In this document: positions 41,246 to 50,435 of the stretch, in pieces
Numbering within the stretch: the stretch's first letter is position 1
Layout: every line of letters begins with the position of its first letter
Source: Microbacterium sp. SMR1
Lineage (GTDB): Bacteria; Actinomycetota; Actinomycetes; Actinomycetales; Microbacteriaceae
DNA length: 64,000 nt
Direction: 5' to 3'
Assembly (NCBI RefSeq): GCF_003289625.1
Contig: NZ_QMBN01000003.1
Coordinates: 464,034-528,033 of the forward strand
Notes under the pieces: generated by a model
Seen by the model: the letters and a program-made list of their open reading frames with translations, nothing else
Told to the model about the DNA's origin: nothing
Databases searched by the model: none
Translations under genes and position numbers: made by a program

Positions 41246-43294
41246 TTACCCCGCCACCTGATAGATACGCATCGTGGTGGGACCCTCGAGGATCTCCTCG
41301 GCGAGCGTGACGCAGGCCGACTCGATGGGCACCTCACTCAGGACCCAGGTGACGTTCTCCTGCGCGAACGACGCGCAAGGATCAAATGTCATCTGTACCT
41401 GATCCGGGTAGGGATTGCGCGGCGCCGGGTCGCCCTCCCCGAGGACCCAGGAGACCATCCCCAAGCGGTTCCAATACTCCTCCGAAGCTCCGGTGGGGTC
41501 GATCTGAGCCCACATCTCGAGGGAAGGGGCGCCTTGGAAACCATTCAATGCGGTGACGCCGGACTCCACCAGCATCATGGTCGGAAGCGATGTCGAAGTG
41601 ATGCCCACCCAGGTGCCGGGCTCCTCCTCATCGATGGTCTGAACGGCCTGGACAGTCTTCGTCTCTCGCAGATCGAGCACGCCGCGGTACAGGGGGTTTA
41701 CCCCCACCGTTGAGACGACGGACACGACGAGCACAGCGATCGCGCCCCCGGTGGTCCTTCCGCGGGCAAAGAGTCCGACCGAAGCCACGAAGAGAACCGC
41801 GACGATCACGAGAACTACGGTCGCTCGGGGTTCTATACCTGCCAGGTAACCCTGGATGCCTGTCATCTGACGAATACGCCACGCCACCATGGCAATGGAG
41901 CCGGCTGCAAGTACCGCCGCGCACGCCGATACCCACCACGGAGGCCGTCCCGCTCCGTCGCGGACTCTGTCATCGACGGCGCGCCCCACGACAACGACGA
42001 GAACGAAGCTGAGCACGCCGAAACCGATGCGCATGCGTGCCGACGTCGTACGGTCGAGCATCAGCACGTGAGCTACTGCGTCCCACCCGGGGATGACCAG
42101 GAAGGCGAACATCACCGCGCCGGCTGACAGAAGTGCCACGAAGAGCGGATCGACGCGCCGGACTTCTCGCCACCGGATTACCAGAATCCAGACGACGACG
42201 ACGATCAGAAACAGGCCAGGCAGGAAGAACGTGGACGCCTCGGACATGTTCATCGCGAATGGCCGGCCCTGAGTGCGGTCAAGGTCGAAGGACAAGAAAG
42301 CACCGAAAAGCTGACCGAGTTCCCGCCAGCCGCCCTGACCGACTTCCTGCAGCCTCTCACCCGGATAGACAGTCGAGGTGAACCCCTGGATCGTCGACCA
42401 CCGGGTAATCAACCAGCCCACCATCACCAGGGCCGCGGCAGCGCCCGCTGCCAGAAGCGGCAAGAGTCTCACGACACGTCGCGCGAAGGGAAGCGCTGGG
42501 GGCACACGTTGCAAGACCACTCCGACGACGAACGATGCGGAGACCAGTACGACGGGGACGATGAACGGCACATAGACACCAACGGCCATCGCTGCTGTCA
42601 GCCAGGCTGTGAGCCCCGACAGAATCCACGCACCGCGTCGTCGCGCCGACCGAAGGCACCACACCGCCGTTGCCATCACGAGCAAAGCCCACGCGGCCGG
42701 ATAGAGCGTCGTCGACAGATACCACCACTGGAAGAAGGGCGCGAAGAAGAATCCGACGGACAACGCCGCTCCCGCGATTGGCCGGCGCGGCATCAAAACG
42801 ACCGACAGCAGATACCCCGCGGCGATGATGGCGAAGCCAGGCAGCCACCACTTCAGTGCCATGGCTTGGTCGAGCGGGAAGAAGAAGAACCCCCAGAGGT
42901 GGGGCCGCAAAGCGGTCGACCAGTCCGTCGTCGGCAGATCGTTCTGAACCGTCGCATCCATCCCGCCGGGAAACGTCTCGTTGCGTGCAGGCAGCTCCTG
43001 TTCAACCTGCGAGATCACCCACGACGTTTGAACCAGCCACTCGTCGCTGCGGACAGGCTCCGGCTCGCCGACGATGAGAGCAGGGTCGTCCCCTTCACTG
43101 ATGAGACTGTGGACGATGCCTGTCGAGGAGCCCGTCAAACCCAACGCGACGAACGCGACCAGGACAGCTGCTAGCAACGCCAGCGGCCACCCGATAACGC
43201 GGCGGTTGGGGAGACCGTCCGGCCGCGGAGCCGTCCATCGCGCGTAGCCGGCGCTCAAGGACGGCCAGGACCAGGTTGCCAAAGGGTTCGTCAC
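41246..43294 (-). CDS. Large polytopic membrane protein of the glycan locus (GT-C-like, unassigned)
   Basis: 682 aa, about twelve membrane segments, then a soluble C-terminal part of about 140 aa. After the first helix lies a loop with EPEPVRSDEWLVQTSWVIS and NETFPGGMDATVQND, followed by LWGFFFFPLDQAMALKWWLP; conserved acidic and aromatic residues in such a first loop are seen in GT-C transferases. The C-terminal part includes DPCASFAQENVTWVLSE, with two cysteines that could pair outside. I do not recognise a named family with confidence. GTG start, 89 nt downstream of the FG-GAP gene stop. Function probably in outer-face glycan transfer, by context. Confidence 0.7.
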   Translation of the reverse strand: MTNPLATWSWPSLSAGYARWTAPRPDGLPNRRVIGWPLALLAAVLVAFVALGLTGSSTGIVHSLISEGDDPALIVGEPEPVRSDEWLVQTSWVISQVEQELPARNETFPGGMDATVQNDLPTTDWSTALRPHLWGFFFFPLDQAMALKWWLPGFAIIAAGYLLSVVLMPRRPIAGAALSVGFFFAPFFQWWYLSTTLYPAAWALLVMATAVWCLRSARRRGAWILSGLTAWLTAAMAVGVYVPFIVPVVLVSASFVVGVVLQRVPPALPFARRVVRLLPLLAAGAAAALVMVGWLITRWSTIQGFTSTVYPGERLQEVGQGGWRELGQLFGAFLSFDLDRTQGRPFAMNMSEASTFFLPGLFLIVVVVWILVIRWREVRRVDPLFVALLSAGAVMFAFLVIPGWDAVAHVLMLDRTTSARMRIGFGVLSFVLVVVVGRAVDDRVRDGAGRPPWWVSACAAVLAAGSIAMVAWRIRQMTGIQGYLAGIEPRATVVLVIVAVLFVASVGLFARGRTTGGAIAVLVVSVVSTVGVNPLYRGVLDLRETKTVQAVQTIDEEEPGTWVGITSTSLPTMMLVESGVTALNGFQGAPSLEMWAQIDPTGASEEYWNRLGMVSWVLGEGDPAPRNPYPDQVQMTFDPCASFAQENVTWVLSEVPIESACVTLAEEILEGPTTMRIYQVAG

Positions 43295-43383
43295 GGAGCG
43301 GGTCTCATTTCTGAAAGGGCCGACCCTCCAGTGTCGACCATCGCGGAGAAAAATCCGAACCGAGGAGCTCTGCCGTCCCCGGG

Positions 43384-45756
43384 TCAGCGGATCTGCGTCA
43401 TCACGTCCCAGCCGATGCCTACCACGCCCTGCCCAAGCCAGCCGCCGCTGCCGTTGCCTCGGTACAGATGCAGATCACCGTTCTCACCTCGGCCCATCAC
43501 ATCAGGGCCGCCTACGCCGTCGAAATTTCCGGGGCTGAACACCGTTGGGAAGACCTGCCATCCGACGCCGATCTGTCGGATGGATCCCCAGCCGCCACGT
43601 CCGCTGGTGCCGTACAGCCAAAGGGTTCCATCGGTTCGGCGTCCGATCAGATCGTTGACGCCGTCACCGTCGACATCGCCGGCAGCCGACAGCGAGTTGA
43701 TGATCTGCCACCCCACACCGACGAGTTCGCCCTTGCCCGTGAGCCAGCCTCCCATCCCGTCGCCTCGATAGAGCATCAAGTTACCTGCGGCGTCTCGCGC
43801 CAGGACATCGACGCGACGATCGCCGTCGAAATCGATACCGCCGGTGACGAGTCCGAAGCCGTTCCACCCACTCCCGATAGTCTTTGGTGCCTCGAAGGTG
43901 CCGTCACCACGGCCACGCAGCAGTTGGAACGTTCCGTCAGGAGTGATACGCCCGAGGTCCGCTCGTCCGTCACCGGTGAAGTCCCCGAGCGGCACGATCG
44001 TCGCCTGCCCCCATCGCGAGTCCACCTCAATGGGGCTAAGCCAACTACCCGTTCCATCGCCGCGGTAGATACTGGCTACGCCCTTCGCGGACACGGCGAC
44101 GACATCCGCCGCGCCATCACCCGTGAAGTCGCCGGCTCCGCCGGGAAAGGACTTCTTCCAGCCGGGTTTCGGGCCCTCCGAGGTAACGACGCTCATGATT
44201 GACCAGCCGCTTCCGACAGGAGCTGTCTGACGCGCGAAGGCTCCCTTACCGTTGCCTTCGTACGCCCAGAGCAGTCCCGCGCCGTCGACGGCGAGGATGT
44301 CACCGCTCCCGTTCCCGGTGAAGTCGCCGGGCATGAGGATCGAGCGCATGCCCTCCCACCCTCCGCCCAGATACTCACGGCCGTCGCGGAACCCGCCGTT
44401 GCCATCGCCACGGTAGAGCCAGAGCGCCCCCGACGAATCGCGAGCGAGCAAGTCGGACGCACCGTCTCCGGTGAGATCTGCGCCGCTTACGAAAGCGGTA
44501 TAGCCGACCCACCCACTTCCGACCTGCTTAGGCGCGGCGAAGGTGCCGTACCCGGTGCCCTTCCAGAAGAGCAACAGTCCTGTCTTGGTCGTTGTGTAGA
44601 CATCGGGAATACCGTCACCGTCGGCATCGCCGGCCGCCGAAATGAAGGTCGACTCGGACCAGTCCACGTCGATGCGCTTCTGCGGCAGGTCGCCCGCTCT
44701 CGCTTCGAGCGGGCGCAGCCATACCCTCATTGAGGAGTCGACGACGATCATGTCGCGCCGCTGGTCGCCGTCGAAATCGCCAACCGCGAGCACCCGATCT
44801 GTGCTCGCGATGCCCCCGGCAGTCTGAACCCGATCACCCCACGTAGCACTCTTGAACGGATAAGAGATAACGGCCCCCGCATTGTCAACGGCGACCACGG
44901 ACGAGTCGACCCCGTACTTGGGTGCCGGCGCAGGCGGCTGCGTCGACCCGAACCAGTCGGTGTAGAGCCGCCAGAAGTTGCGGTTTCCATACGAGGAGCA
45001 CGAGTCGCCCGTGCCGTACAGGTTGTTGAGTGCGGCATGGTTGGGGACGTACGGGGTGTAGATGTACAGACCCGCCGTCGCCTGGTTCTCGATGTAGACG
45101 CGCTGGGTGCCGCAGTTGTTGTACGGGTGGTACAGGATGTTGTTCCACCGGCCGGCCTGGTAGCCGAAGTCCCGGGGGAACGCCTTGTAGATCTTGTACT
45201 GCCGGGCCGCGTAGTAGACCTGGTAGAAGAAGCCCAGCGTCGCCGAATCGCAGGGAGCCGTGTCGGGGCATCCCTGTCCGGTCGCCGCCGCGTAGGCGCG
45301 CGCGGTCGGGGAGGTCGACGTGACCAGCGACTGCTCCTTTTCGAGCAGCACGAGGATGACCTTCTGGCTGATGCCGCACGAGCGGGCGACGCGATCGATG
45401 ATCGTGGACGCACTCTCGTTGCCGCGCCCCTCGTACCCGTTGCAGTAACGGTCGGACGGGCGGTTGTCGGTGTTCTGGCGGTAGTCCTTCAGACACGTGT
45501 AACCCGACGAGCAGGAGCGCACCTGGCGCTCCATGAATGCTTGGATCTCGGGCGAGCCCATCGCGTTCGAGTCGTAGAAGGCGGCATCGCTGATGATGTT
45601 GCCCGGGTTGAAGTCCGACCCCGAAGCCGCGGCTGCGGCCGGCGCCGGCGCGATCGACGACGACAGCGCGACCGGAGCCGCGACGAGCAGCGCGACGGCG
45701 CACACCCATGCGGCGAGGACCGCGACGGACGAACGGATGGTACGGCGCGCGCTCAC
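43384..45756 (-). CDS. Secreted FG-GAP/VCBS repeat protein with lysozyme-like N-terminal domain
   Basis: 790 aa. Signal peptide 1-44 (VLAAWVCAVALLVAAPVAL, cleavage after an AAAA run). Residues 50-275 hold six or more cysteines and the stretch ISQKVILVLLEKEQSLVTS, seen in actinobacterial secreted proteins often labelled hemagglutinin and possibly of a lysozyme-like fold. From residue 290 nine calcium-type repeats follow (for example GDFDGDQRRD, GDADGDGIPD, GDFTGDGRAD, GNFDGVGGPD), likely a beta-propeller. Expected in the wall or outside the cell, perhaps binding glycan. GTG start overlaps the stop of the lipoprotein gene upstream. Confidence 0.85.
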   Translation of the reverse strand: MSARRTIRSSVAVLAAWVCAVALLVAAPVALSSSIAPAPAAAAASGSDFNPGNIISDAAFYDSNAMGSPEIQAFMERQVRSCSSGYTCLKDYRQNTDNRPSDRYCNGYEGRGNESASTIIDRVARSCGISQKVILVLLEKEQSLVTSTSPTARAYAAATGQGCPDTAPCDSATLGFFYQVYYAARQYKIYKAFPRDFGYQAGRWNNILYHPYNNCGTQRVYIENQATAGLYIYTPYVPNHAALNNLYGTGDSCSSYGNRNFWRLYTDWFGSTQPPAPAPKYGVDSSVVAVDNAGAVISYPFKSATWGDRVQTAGGIASTDRVLAVGDFDGDQRRDMIVVDSSMRVWLRPLEARAGDLPQKRIDVDWSESTFISAAGDADGDGIPDVYTTTKTGLLLFWKGTGYGTFAAPKQVGSGWVGYTAFVSGADLTGDGASDLLARDSSGALWLYRGDGNGGFRDGREYLGGGWEGMRSILMPGDFTGNGSGDILAVDGAGLLWAYEGNGKGAFARQTAPVGSGWSIMSVVTSEGPKPGWKKSFPGGAGDFTGDGAADVVAVSAKGVASIYRGDGTGSWLSPIEVDSRWGQATIVPLGDFTGDGRADLGRITPDGTFQLLRGRGDGTFEAPKTIGSGWNGFGLVTGGIDFDGDRRVDVLARDAAGNLMLYRGDGMGGWLTGKGELVGVGWQIINSLSAAGDVDGDGVNDLIGRRTDGTLWLYGTSGRGGWGSIRQIGVGWQVFPTVFSPGNFDGVGGPDVMGRGENGDLHLYRGNGSGGWLGQGVVGIGWDVMTQIR

Positions 45757-46286
45757 TGGCTCGACTCGACGCTCGAGTCGGCGGAACGCGCCCGCGTCGA
45801 TGAGGACTCGTACTGCACGTCGAAGCGTGTCGCGGCCGAGTCGGATGCGACGTCCGCCGACATGAGACCGCAGTAGGTGACCCCGTTGCCGGCCGTGCTG
45901 GTGATGGTCGCCACCCCGACGCCGTCGACGCGGAGCGTGCAGGTACCGTCATCCTCGCTGACGCCCGGGATCATCGCGGTGACCTCGAGGGTCGCACCGC
46001 GCTGCTCGGCGGTGATGATCAGCACCTCGCCGTTGTAGGGCGTGTCTACCTCGACCGTCTCGGTCGGAGCCGGCATGTCCGGAGTCGCGGAGCCCTCGGG
46101 CGTCGGCGTCGGCTCCGGCGTCGGACTTTCGAGCGTCGGAGTCGGAGTCGGAGACGGAGTCATCGCACCGCCGACGGGCGTGGCGCAAGCGCTCAGGGCC
46201 AGCATCCCGACGACGAGTCCGCCGAAAAGCCGGAAGCTCGTCGCGGTCACCGAGGTCGTTGTTCTGCGCACACGGGGAGAGGTCAC
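45753..46286 (-). CDS. Lipoprotein with Pro/Thr/Ser-rich linker
   Basis: 177 aa. Signal sequence with lipobox LSAC (LVVGMLALSACATP). A low-complexity linker of about 45 residues made of TPTP, PEPT and similar units likely spans the wall, followed by a small beta-type domain with two cysteines (GTCTLRV, TYCGLMS) and a serine-rich tail. Its stop overlaps the start of the FG-GAP protein, so the two are translated together and may work together at the surface. The GTG at 46286 has CAGAAT 6 nt upstream. Function unknown. Confidence 0.8.
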   Translation of the reverse strand: MTSPRVRRTTTSVTATSFRLFGGLVVGMLALSACATPVGGAMTPSPTPTPTLESPTPEPTPTPEGSATPDMPAPTETVEVDTPYNGEVLIITAEQRGATLEVTAMIPGVSEDDGTCTLRVDGVGVATITSTAGNGVTYCGLMSADVASDSAATRFDVQYESSSTRARSADSSVESSQ

Positions 46287-46292
46287 GCAATC

Positions 46293-46298
46293 ATTCTG
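46293..46298 (-). promoter_or_regulatory. Possible leaderless -10 box of the lipoprotein/FG-GAP pair
   Basis: CAGAAT on the minus strand, 6 nt before the GTG at 46286. Weaker than the TANNNT boxes elsewhere. Confidence 0.35.
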
Positions 46299-46360
46299 CG
46301 GCTATCGCCTCGTTCACACAGCATCCACGCCGAACCGTCATCCGTCCGTTACTGCGCCGG

Positions 46361-47293
46361 TCAGCGCGACATCCGGCGGCGCAGACGGCGCAGCCGCGAC
46401 CAGATCGGCTGATGCGCGTCGATGTCGGCGCGGATGGCGGCGCGTTGCTCGCGAAGTTCTCGCCGTAGCGACTCGGTTTCGTTTCTCAGCTCCGCGACGA
46501 TACGGCGCTCCATAGCGCCCAGGTAGAGCGGCAGCCCAGCACCGTTGTCCGCCACCCAGGCACGGAGCTCGCGATCGCGAACGATCATGTCATCGCGGTC
46601 ATGGAGGTGCTCGAGCGCGAACATGCTGTTGCCCTCCGCACCCGACGCGCCGGGGCGTTGGGTCCAGAACGCCAGCGGCGCTCCCCCGATGAAGCCGAGC
46701 GTCCCGATCGCGAGGACGCGCAGGTAGAACTCCCAGTCTTCGACGGCTTCGAGCGACTCGTCGTAGGGACCGACGCGCTCGTGCAGCGCGCGACGGTAGA
46801 GCAGCGAGATGGGAACCGCGCGATTCACCTCGAGCAGATCGATGAATCGCAACGCCGTCAGATCCGCCCAGAACGGCACGCGGTCCGTCTCGGCCCAGCG
46901 CCCTGCGCGCTTCTCCTCGTACACGATCGCCGTCGCGACCCCGACCCCCGAGTCGTCCGGGTGGTCGTCGAGGAAGGCGACGGTGCGGGCGAGGAACTCC
47001 GGCGCCCAGAGGTCGTCGTCATCGTGAATGACGACGAACTCGGTGTCGAGAGCCTCAACGCCCGTGTTCGCCGCGGCGCATCGGCCGCCCGGGGCCCGCG
47101 AGTCGAGCACCGTCACGGTGTCGGCGACGGCGGAGGCCGAGACCACGGCCTCGACAGCGGCCCGATCGCTGCCATCGTTGACCACGACGATCCGTCGGTC
47201 GCCGAAGGTCTGAGCGGCGACATCGGCGAGGGCCCGGGCGAGGAACTCGGGTCGATCGGCCGTGCGGATGACGACTCCTACGCGTGCGGGCAT
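46361..47293 (-). CDS. Family 2 glycosyltransferase with helical C-terminus
   Basis: 310 aa. GT-A domain: VGVVIRTADRPEFLARAL, VVVNDGSDRAAVE, VVIHDDDDLWAPEFL (metal motif DDDD), VGPYDESLEAVEDWEFYLR with the catalytic acid region EDWE. The C-terminal 60 residues are charged and helical (RNETESLRRELREQRAAIRA). The ATG at 47293 has TAGGGT 6 nt upstream, so it is probably its own leaderless transcript although it follows the GT4 gene. Substrate unknown. Confidence 0.85.
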   Translation of the reverse strand: MPARVGVVIRTADRPEFLARALADVAAQTFGDRRIVVVNDGSDRAAVEAVVSASAVADTVTVLDSRAPGGRCAAANTGVEALDTEFVVIHDDDDLWAPEFLARTVAFLDDHPDDSGVGVATAIVYEEKRAGRWAETDRVPFWADLTALRFIDLLEVNRAVPISLLYRRALHERVGPYDESLEAVEDWEFYLRVLAIGTLGFIGGAPLAFWTQRPGASGAEGNSMFALEHLHDRDDMIVRDRELRAWVADNGAGLPLYLGAMERRIVAELRNETESLRRELREQRAAIRADIDAHQPIWSRLRRLRRRMSR

Positions 47294-47299
47294 ACGTCC

Positions 47300-47305
47300 A
47301 CCCTA
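47300..47305 (-). promoter_or_regulatory. Leaderless -10 box of the GT2 gene
   Basis: TAGGGT on the minus strand, 6 nt before the ATG at 47293. Confidence 0.55.
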
Positions 47306-47328
47306 GGAGGAGAGAACCGAGGCCTGCG

Positions 47329-48414
47329 TCACAGCTCGGCGTGGAGGGCCCACACCCGCTCGGCGTGATCGCGCCACGAGAACGCGCGGCCACGATCCCC
47401 GGCGCGCACGGCCCACCGGTGCAGTTCGTCCGGCGACGAGAGCACCTCCCCCGCCGCATCCCGCAGTTCGTCGAACGGCGCGATCCGTGCCCCGTCGAGC
47501 AGCACCTCGCGATGCACGGGCGAGTCGCAGGCCACGACGGGCACCCCGAGCACCATCGCCTCCACGGCACGCCAGGGGAACCCAGATCCGACCGACAGCG
47601 CGATCAGCAGGACGGCCGCGTCGAGCACGGCAGCGCGGTCGGCGGCATCCAGCCGGCCGGGCACGATGACCCGGTCGCGGTCGATCCCGGACTCGGCGAT
47701 GGCGCTCGCGACGTCGGCCGGCTCGTCGAACACGACGATGCTGGAGGTCTGCTCCCCGGCGATGGAGGCCAGCACGGCCCGGAGCTGTTCTTCCGTGCCG
47801 CCCGCGACGACCGCCGCCCGGTCGGGCACGCCGAGCTCGCGCCGCCGCCCGATGGCGTCGGTGGGAACACGGAAGTCGGCGGGCGCAGCCCCGGGGATGA
47901 CGCGGATCCGGCCGCTGAGCTTGGGGGCGATCTCCGCGAGGCGATGCGCGGTGGCATGAGCGGGGACGATGACGGCGTCCGCGTGCTTCTCGGCGCGCTT
48001 GAGCAGCGCGCGGTGCGCGAGCACCGTCGCGCGGGGGAACAGTGCGGGCGTGTCCCAGACCGCGAGGTCCCACAGCGTGACGACGGTCTGCTCGTTGTCA
48101 TGAGCCCGATCATGCTTGACGAGCGGCGCGAGCAGGGTCGGCGCATGCAGCAGCCCTCCCGCGACGCCTCCCGGGATTCCCATCGGCCAGGAGGCCAGCA
48201 GACCGGTCCGCGGGAACGGGGCTCGGACGGTCTGGGCCAGGCCGCCGACCCCAGCAGCCGCCTCCGCGGCGTCCGAGGGGACGACCGCAGCGACCTCGCA
48301 TCGCGCCGGCGCCGTCGCGACCAGCGCGCGCGCCACTTCGAGGGACGCCTCGGCGGAATCGGCGTCGACGACATCGACCAGCTGGTCGAGCACGACCCGC
48401 AGAACCGTGGTCAT
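47329..48414 (-). CDS. Family 4 glycosyltransferase (divergent)
   Basis: 361 aa, GT-B. The middle has TVVTLWDLAVWDTPALFPRA and KHADAVIVPAHATAHRLAEI (acceptor half), then a shortened donor half with IALSVGSGFPWRAVEAMVLGVPVVA, where the second glutamate of the GT4 motif is kept (VEAM) but the first position is glycine/serine. It lies 3 nt after the LCP gene on the same strand. Might be a weakly active or narrow-specificity GT4 enzyme. Confidence 0.8.
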   Translation of the reverse strand: MTTVLRVVLDQLVDVVDADSAEASLEVARALVATAPARCEVAAVVPSDAAEAAAGVGGLAQTVRAPFPRTGLLASWPMGIPGGVAGGLLHAPTLLAPLVKHDRAHDNEQTVVTLWDLAVWDTPALFPRATVLAHRALLKRAEKHADAVIVPAHATAHRLAEIAPKLSGRIRVIPGAAPADFRVPTDAIGRRRELGVPDRAAVVAGGTEEQLRAVLASIAGEQTSSIVVFDEPADVASAIAESGIDRDRVIVPGRLDAADRAAVLDAAVLLIALSVGSGFPWRAVEAMVLGVPVVACDSPVHREVLLDGARIAPFDELRDAAGEVLSSPDELHRWAVRAGDRGRAFSWRDHAERVWALHAEL

Positions 48415-48417
48415 CGC

Positions 48418-49860
48418 TCAGCCCTCCGGCGCGGGGGTCGGGGTCTGCGGGTGGAGCGCGTCCTGCACCATCTGCCGGACGAGAGCCCAATCCGGGTCGG
48501 CCTCCTCGATACCGTTCTCGGGCGTGAGCTCGATCGTGGTGACCGGCTGTTCCTTGGCCTTCATCGCGATATCGGCGAGGAACGGCAGCAGATCGGCGGG
48601 GATGTCGGTCTGGACGAGCACCTGCCCGGCATCCGCGATCTCGGTGAAGCGGTCGAGCACGTTCTGCGGTGTCATCTGCGCGAGGATCGCCTGCTGCAGC
48701 TCGCGCTGGCGACGCATCCGGTCGAAGTCGCTCGTCGTGTAGCGCGACCGGGCATACCACTGGGCGGTGTCACCGTCCATGTGCTGCTGGCCCGCCTCGA
48801 TCCATCCCTCGGCCCAGTCGTCGGCCGGCTGCCCCTCGTACTGGGGCCCGCCGCCCTTGGGCAGGCGCTCGACGACGTTGATGTCGACACCGCCGAGCGC
48901 GTCGACGAGGTCGGCGAAGCCCTTCATGTCGATGAAGACGTAGTAGGGGATCGTGATTCCGAGGATGCCTTCGACGGCGTCCTTTGTCGCCTCCACCCCC
49001 GGCGACGATCCGTCGTCATGTGCGTCCGGATAGAGGGCGTTGCCGTCGCGGCAGATCTCCACCTCGGTCTGCAGCTGGTTGATGCCGCTGCTCCACCCGC
49101 AGTTCGGGTCGACGCGTCCCTCGTGGACGTCGGGATACAGATCCTTCATCGGCCCCGGAGCGAACGGGAAGTGCCCCATGTCGCGCGGGACACCGGTGAT
49201 CGTGGTCGCCCCGGTCTCCGCGTTCACGGACACGACGGAGATCGAGTCGAAGCGCATGGAGTCGCGGCCTTCACCGCTGTCGGCACCGAGCAGGAGGACG
49301 TTGTAGTAGCCGTCCGACGGCGGAACGCTCGGCCCACTCGCACCGAACACGGTGCTGAGCGTCTCGCGAACGGAGTTCACGCGGTCGAACGTCCACGCGG
49401 CGGCCGACGTCGACGCGACGGCGAGCAGAATGGCCAGGAGCGGGACGCCGATGCGGGCCACCGTGCCCGCGCGCACGAGCTTCACCAAACGCAACGTGTC
49501 GACCGTCAGCACGATCCACAGCACCGCGTAGAACGCGATCACCACCTGGACGATCAGCAGGACGAGCCAGTTGGTGGCGAGCGAGAGCAGCAGCGGGCGC
49601 CACAGCAGACCGGTCAGCACGGTCAGGAGTGCGATGACCCACATCGTGATCGTTGCGGCGAGACCGAAACGCCCCAGTCGGCGATTCCCGGCGAGCACCT
49701 GGGCAGAGCCGGGCAGGAGGAAGTTGAGCACGACGAGCCACCACCCGCGACGACCCATGACCTCGGGCGAGGTAGTGTCGGGATGCCGCAGCGGCCGCTC
49801 TTCGATGAGGCTTCCGCGTCGCGGCCGTGCGGAGTTGCGCGGCGGAGCGGTGACGGTCAC
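48418..49860 (-). CDS. LytR-CpsA-Psr (LCP) family glycopolymer ligase with extra membrane segments
   Basis: 480 aa. The LCP domain begins near residue 185: [20 protein letters not shown] (D194, R199, D200, R203, D206 for pyrophosphate and metal), [11 protein letters not shown] (R226, D227), then ALGGVDINV and [23 protein letters not shown] enzymes attach polyprenol-linked wall polymers to peptidoglycan. Unlike the usual single anchor, residues 38-156 hold about four membrane segments, the first with [19 protein letters not shown], reminiscent of TM2/DUF5683-like proteins. The GTG overlaps the purE stop. It is the natural last step for glycans made in this locus. Confidence 0.92.
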   Translation of the reverse strand: MTVTAPPRNSARPRRGSLIEERPLRHPDTTSPEVMGRRGWWLVVLNFLLPGSAQVLAGNRRLGRFGLAATITMWVIALLTVLTGLLWRPLLLSLATNWLVLLIVQVVIAFYAVLWIVLTVDTLRLVKLVRAGTVARIGVPLLAILLAVASTSAAAWTFDRVNSVRETLSTVFGASGPSVPPSDGYYNVLLLGADSGEGRDSMRFDSISVVSVNAETGATTITGVPRDMGHFPFAPGPMKDLYPDVHEGRVDPNCGWSSGINQLQTEVEICRDGNALYPDAHDDGSSPGVEATKDAVEGILGITIPYYVFIDMKGFADLVDALGGVDINVVERLPKGGGPQYEGQPADDWAEGWIEAGQQHMDGDTAQWYARSRYTTSDFDRMRRQRELQQAILAQMTPQNVLDRFTEIADAGQVLVQTDIPADLLPFLADIAMKAKEQPVTTIELTPENGIEEADPDWALVRQMVQDALHPQTPTPAPEG

Positions 49861-50375
49861 AGGGATTCCTTGAGTCGGAGGTTCTTCTCCTCGACCTGCT
49901 GTTCGAGGCTGCGGGCGTACTCCTCCAGCCGATCGGCGAGCTCAGCGTCGCCCGCGCCGATGATGCGCGCAGCGAGGAGGCCGGCGTTCTTCGCGCCGTT
50001 GATCGACACGGTGGCCACGGGGATGCCGCCGGGCATCTGGACGATGCTCAGCAGCGAGTCGAGTCCGTCGAGGGTCGCGAGCTGCACCGGCACGCCGACG
50101 ACCGGCAGCGGCGTCAGCGACGCGAGCATGCCCGGGAGGTGCGCCGCTCCCCCCGCGCCGGCGACGATGACGCGCAGCCCTCGCGCGCGTGCCTCACGAC
50201 CGTAGCGGAGCAGCTTGTCGGGGGTGCGGTGGGCCGAGACGACTTCGACCTCGTGCGCGACACCGAGGTCGGTGAGCGCCTGCGATGCGTCGCTCATGAC
50301 GCGCCAATCGGAGTCCGAACCCATGACGACTCCGACGAGCGGAGCGTCCGACGAATGCAGCGGCGAGGATGTCAC
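49857..50375 (-). CDS. purE: 5-(carboxyamino)imidazole ribonucleotide mutase
   Basis: 172 aa, class I PurE, which converts N5-CAIR to CAIR in purine synthesis. Signatures: [31 protein letters not shown] with the catalytic histidine, and [19 protein letters not shown] start at 50375 with TAACCT 6 nt upstream. The purK gene that makes its substrate lies 60 nt upstream on the same strand. Stop overlaps the LCP start. Confidence 0.97.
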   Translation of the reverse strand: MTSSPLHSSDAPLVGVVMGSDSDWRVMSDASQALTDLGVAHEVEVVSAHRTPDKLLRYGREARARGLRVIVAGAGGAAHLPGMLASLTPLPVVGVPVQLATLDGLDSLLSIVQMPGGIPVATVSINGAKNAGLLAARIIGAGDAELADRLEEYARSLEQQVEEKNLRLKESL

Positions 50376-50381
50376 CGACCC

Positions 50382-50387
50382 AGGTTA
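50382..50387 (-). promoter_or_regulatory. Leaderless -10 box of purE
   Basis: TAACCT on the minus strand, 6 nt before the GTG at 50375. Confidence 0.5.
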
Positions 50388-50435
50388 GGCGGGCCACCTG
50401 TGGAATCCCCGGAGCGGCGCGGTACCCCCGAGGGC

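Noticed and set aside
43440..45000. Periodic DNA repeats that might be a CRISPR or satellite array
   Set aside because: The periodicity comes from the FG-GAP protein repeats; DNA units are not identical and there are no spacers.
46080..46170. Short GA/CT-rich tandem pattern
   Set aside because: It encodes the Pro/Thr/Ser linker of the lipoprotein; codon repetition explains it.
47284..50205. A 973-codon plus-strand frame, the longest in the window
   Set aside because: It covers a GT2, a GT4, the LCP gene and purE on the other strand, all with clear motifs. Its protein is low-complexity R/D/H/G/E.
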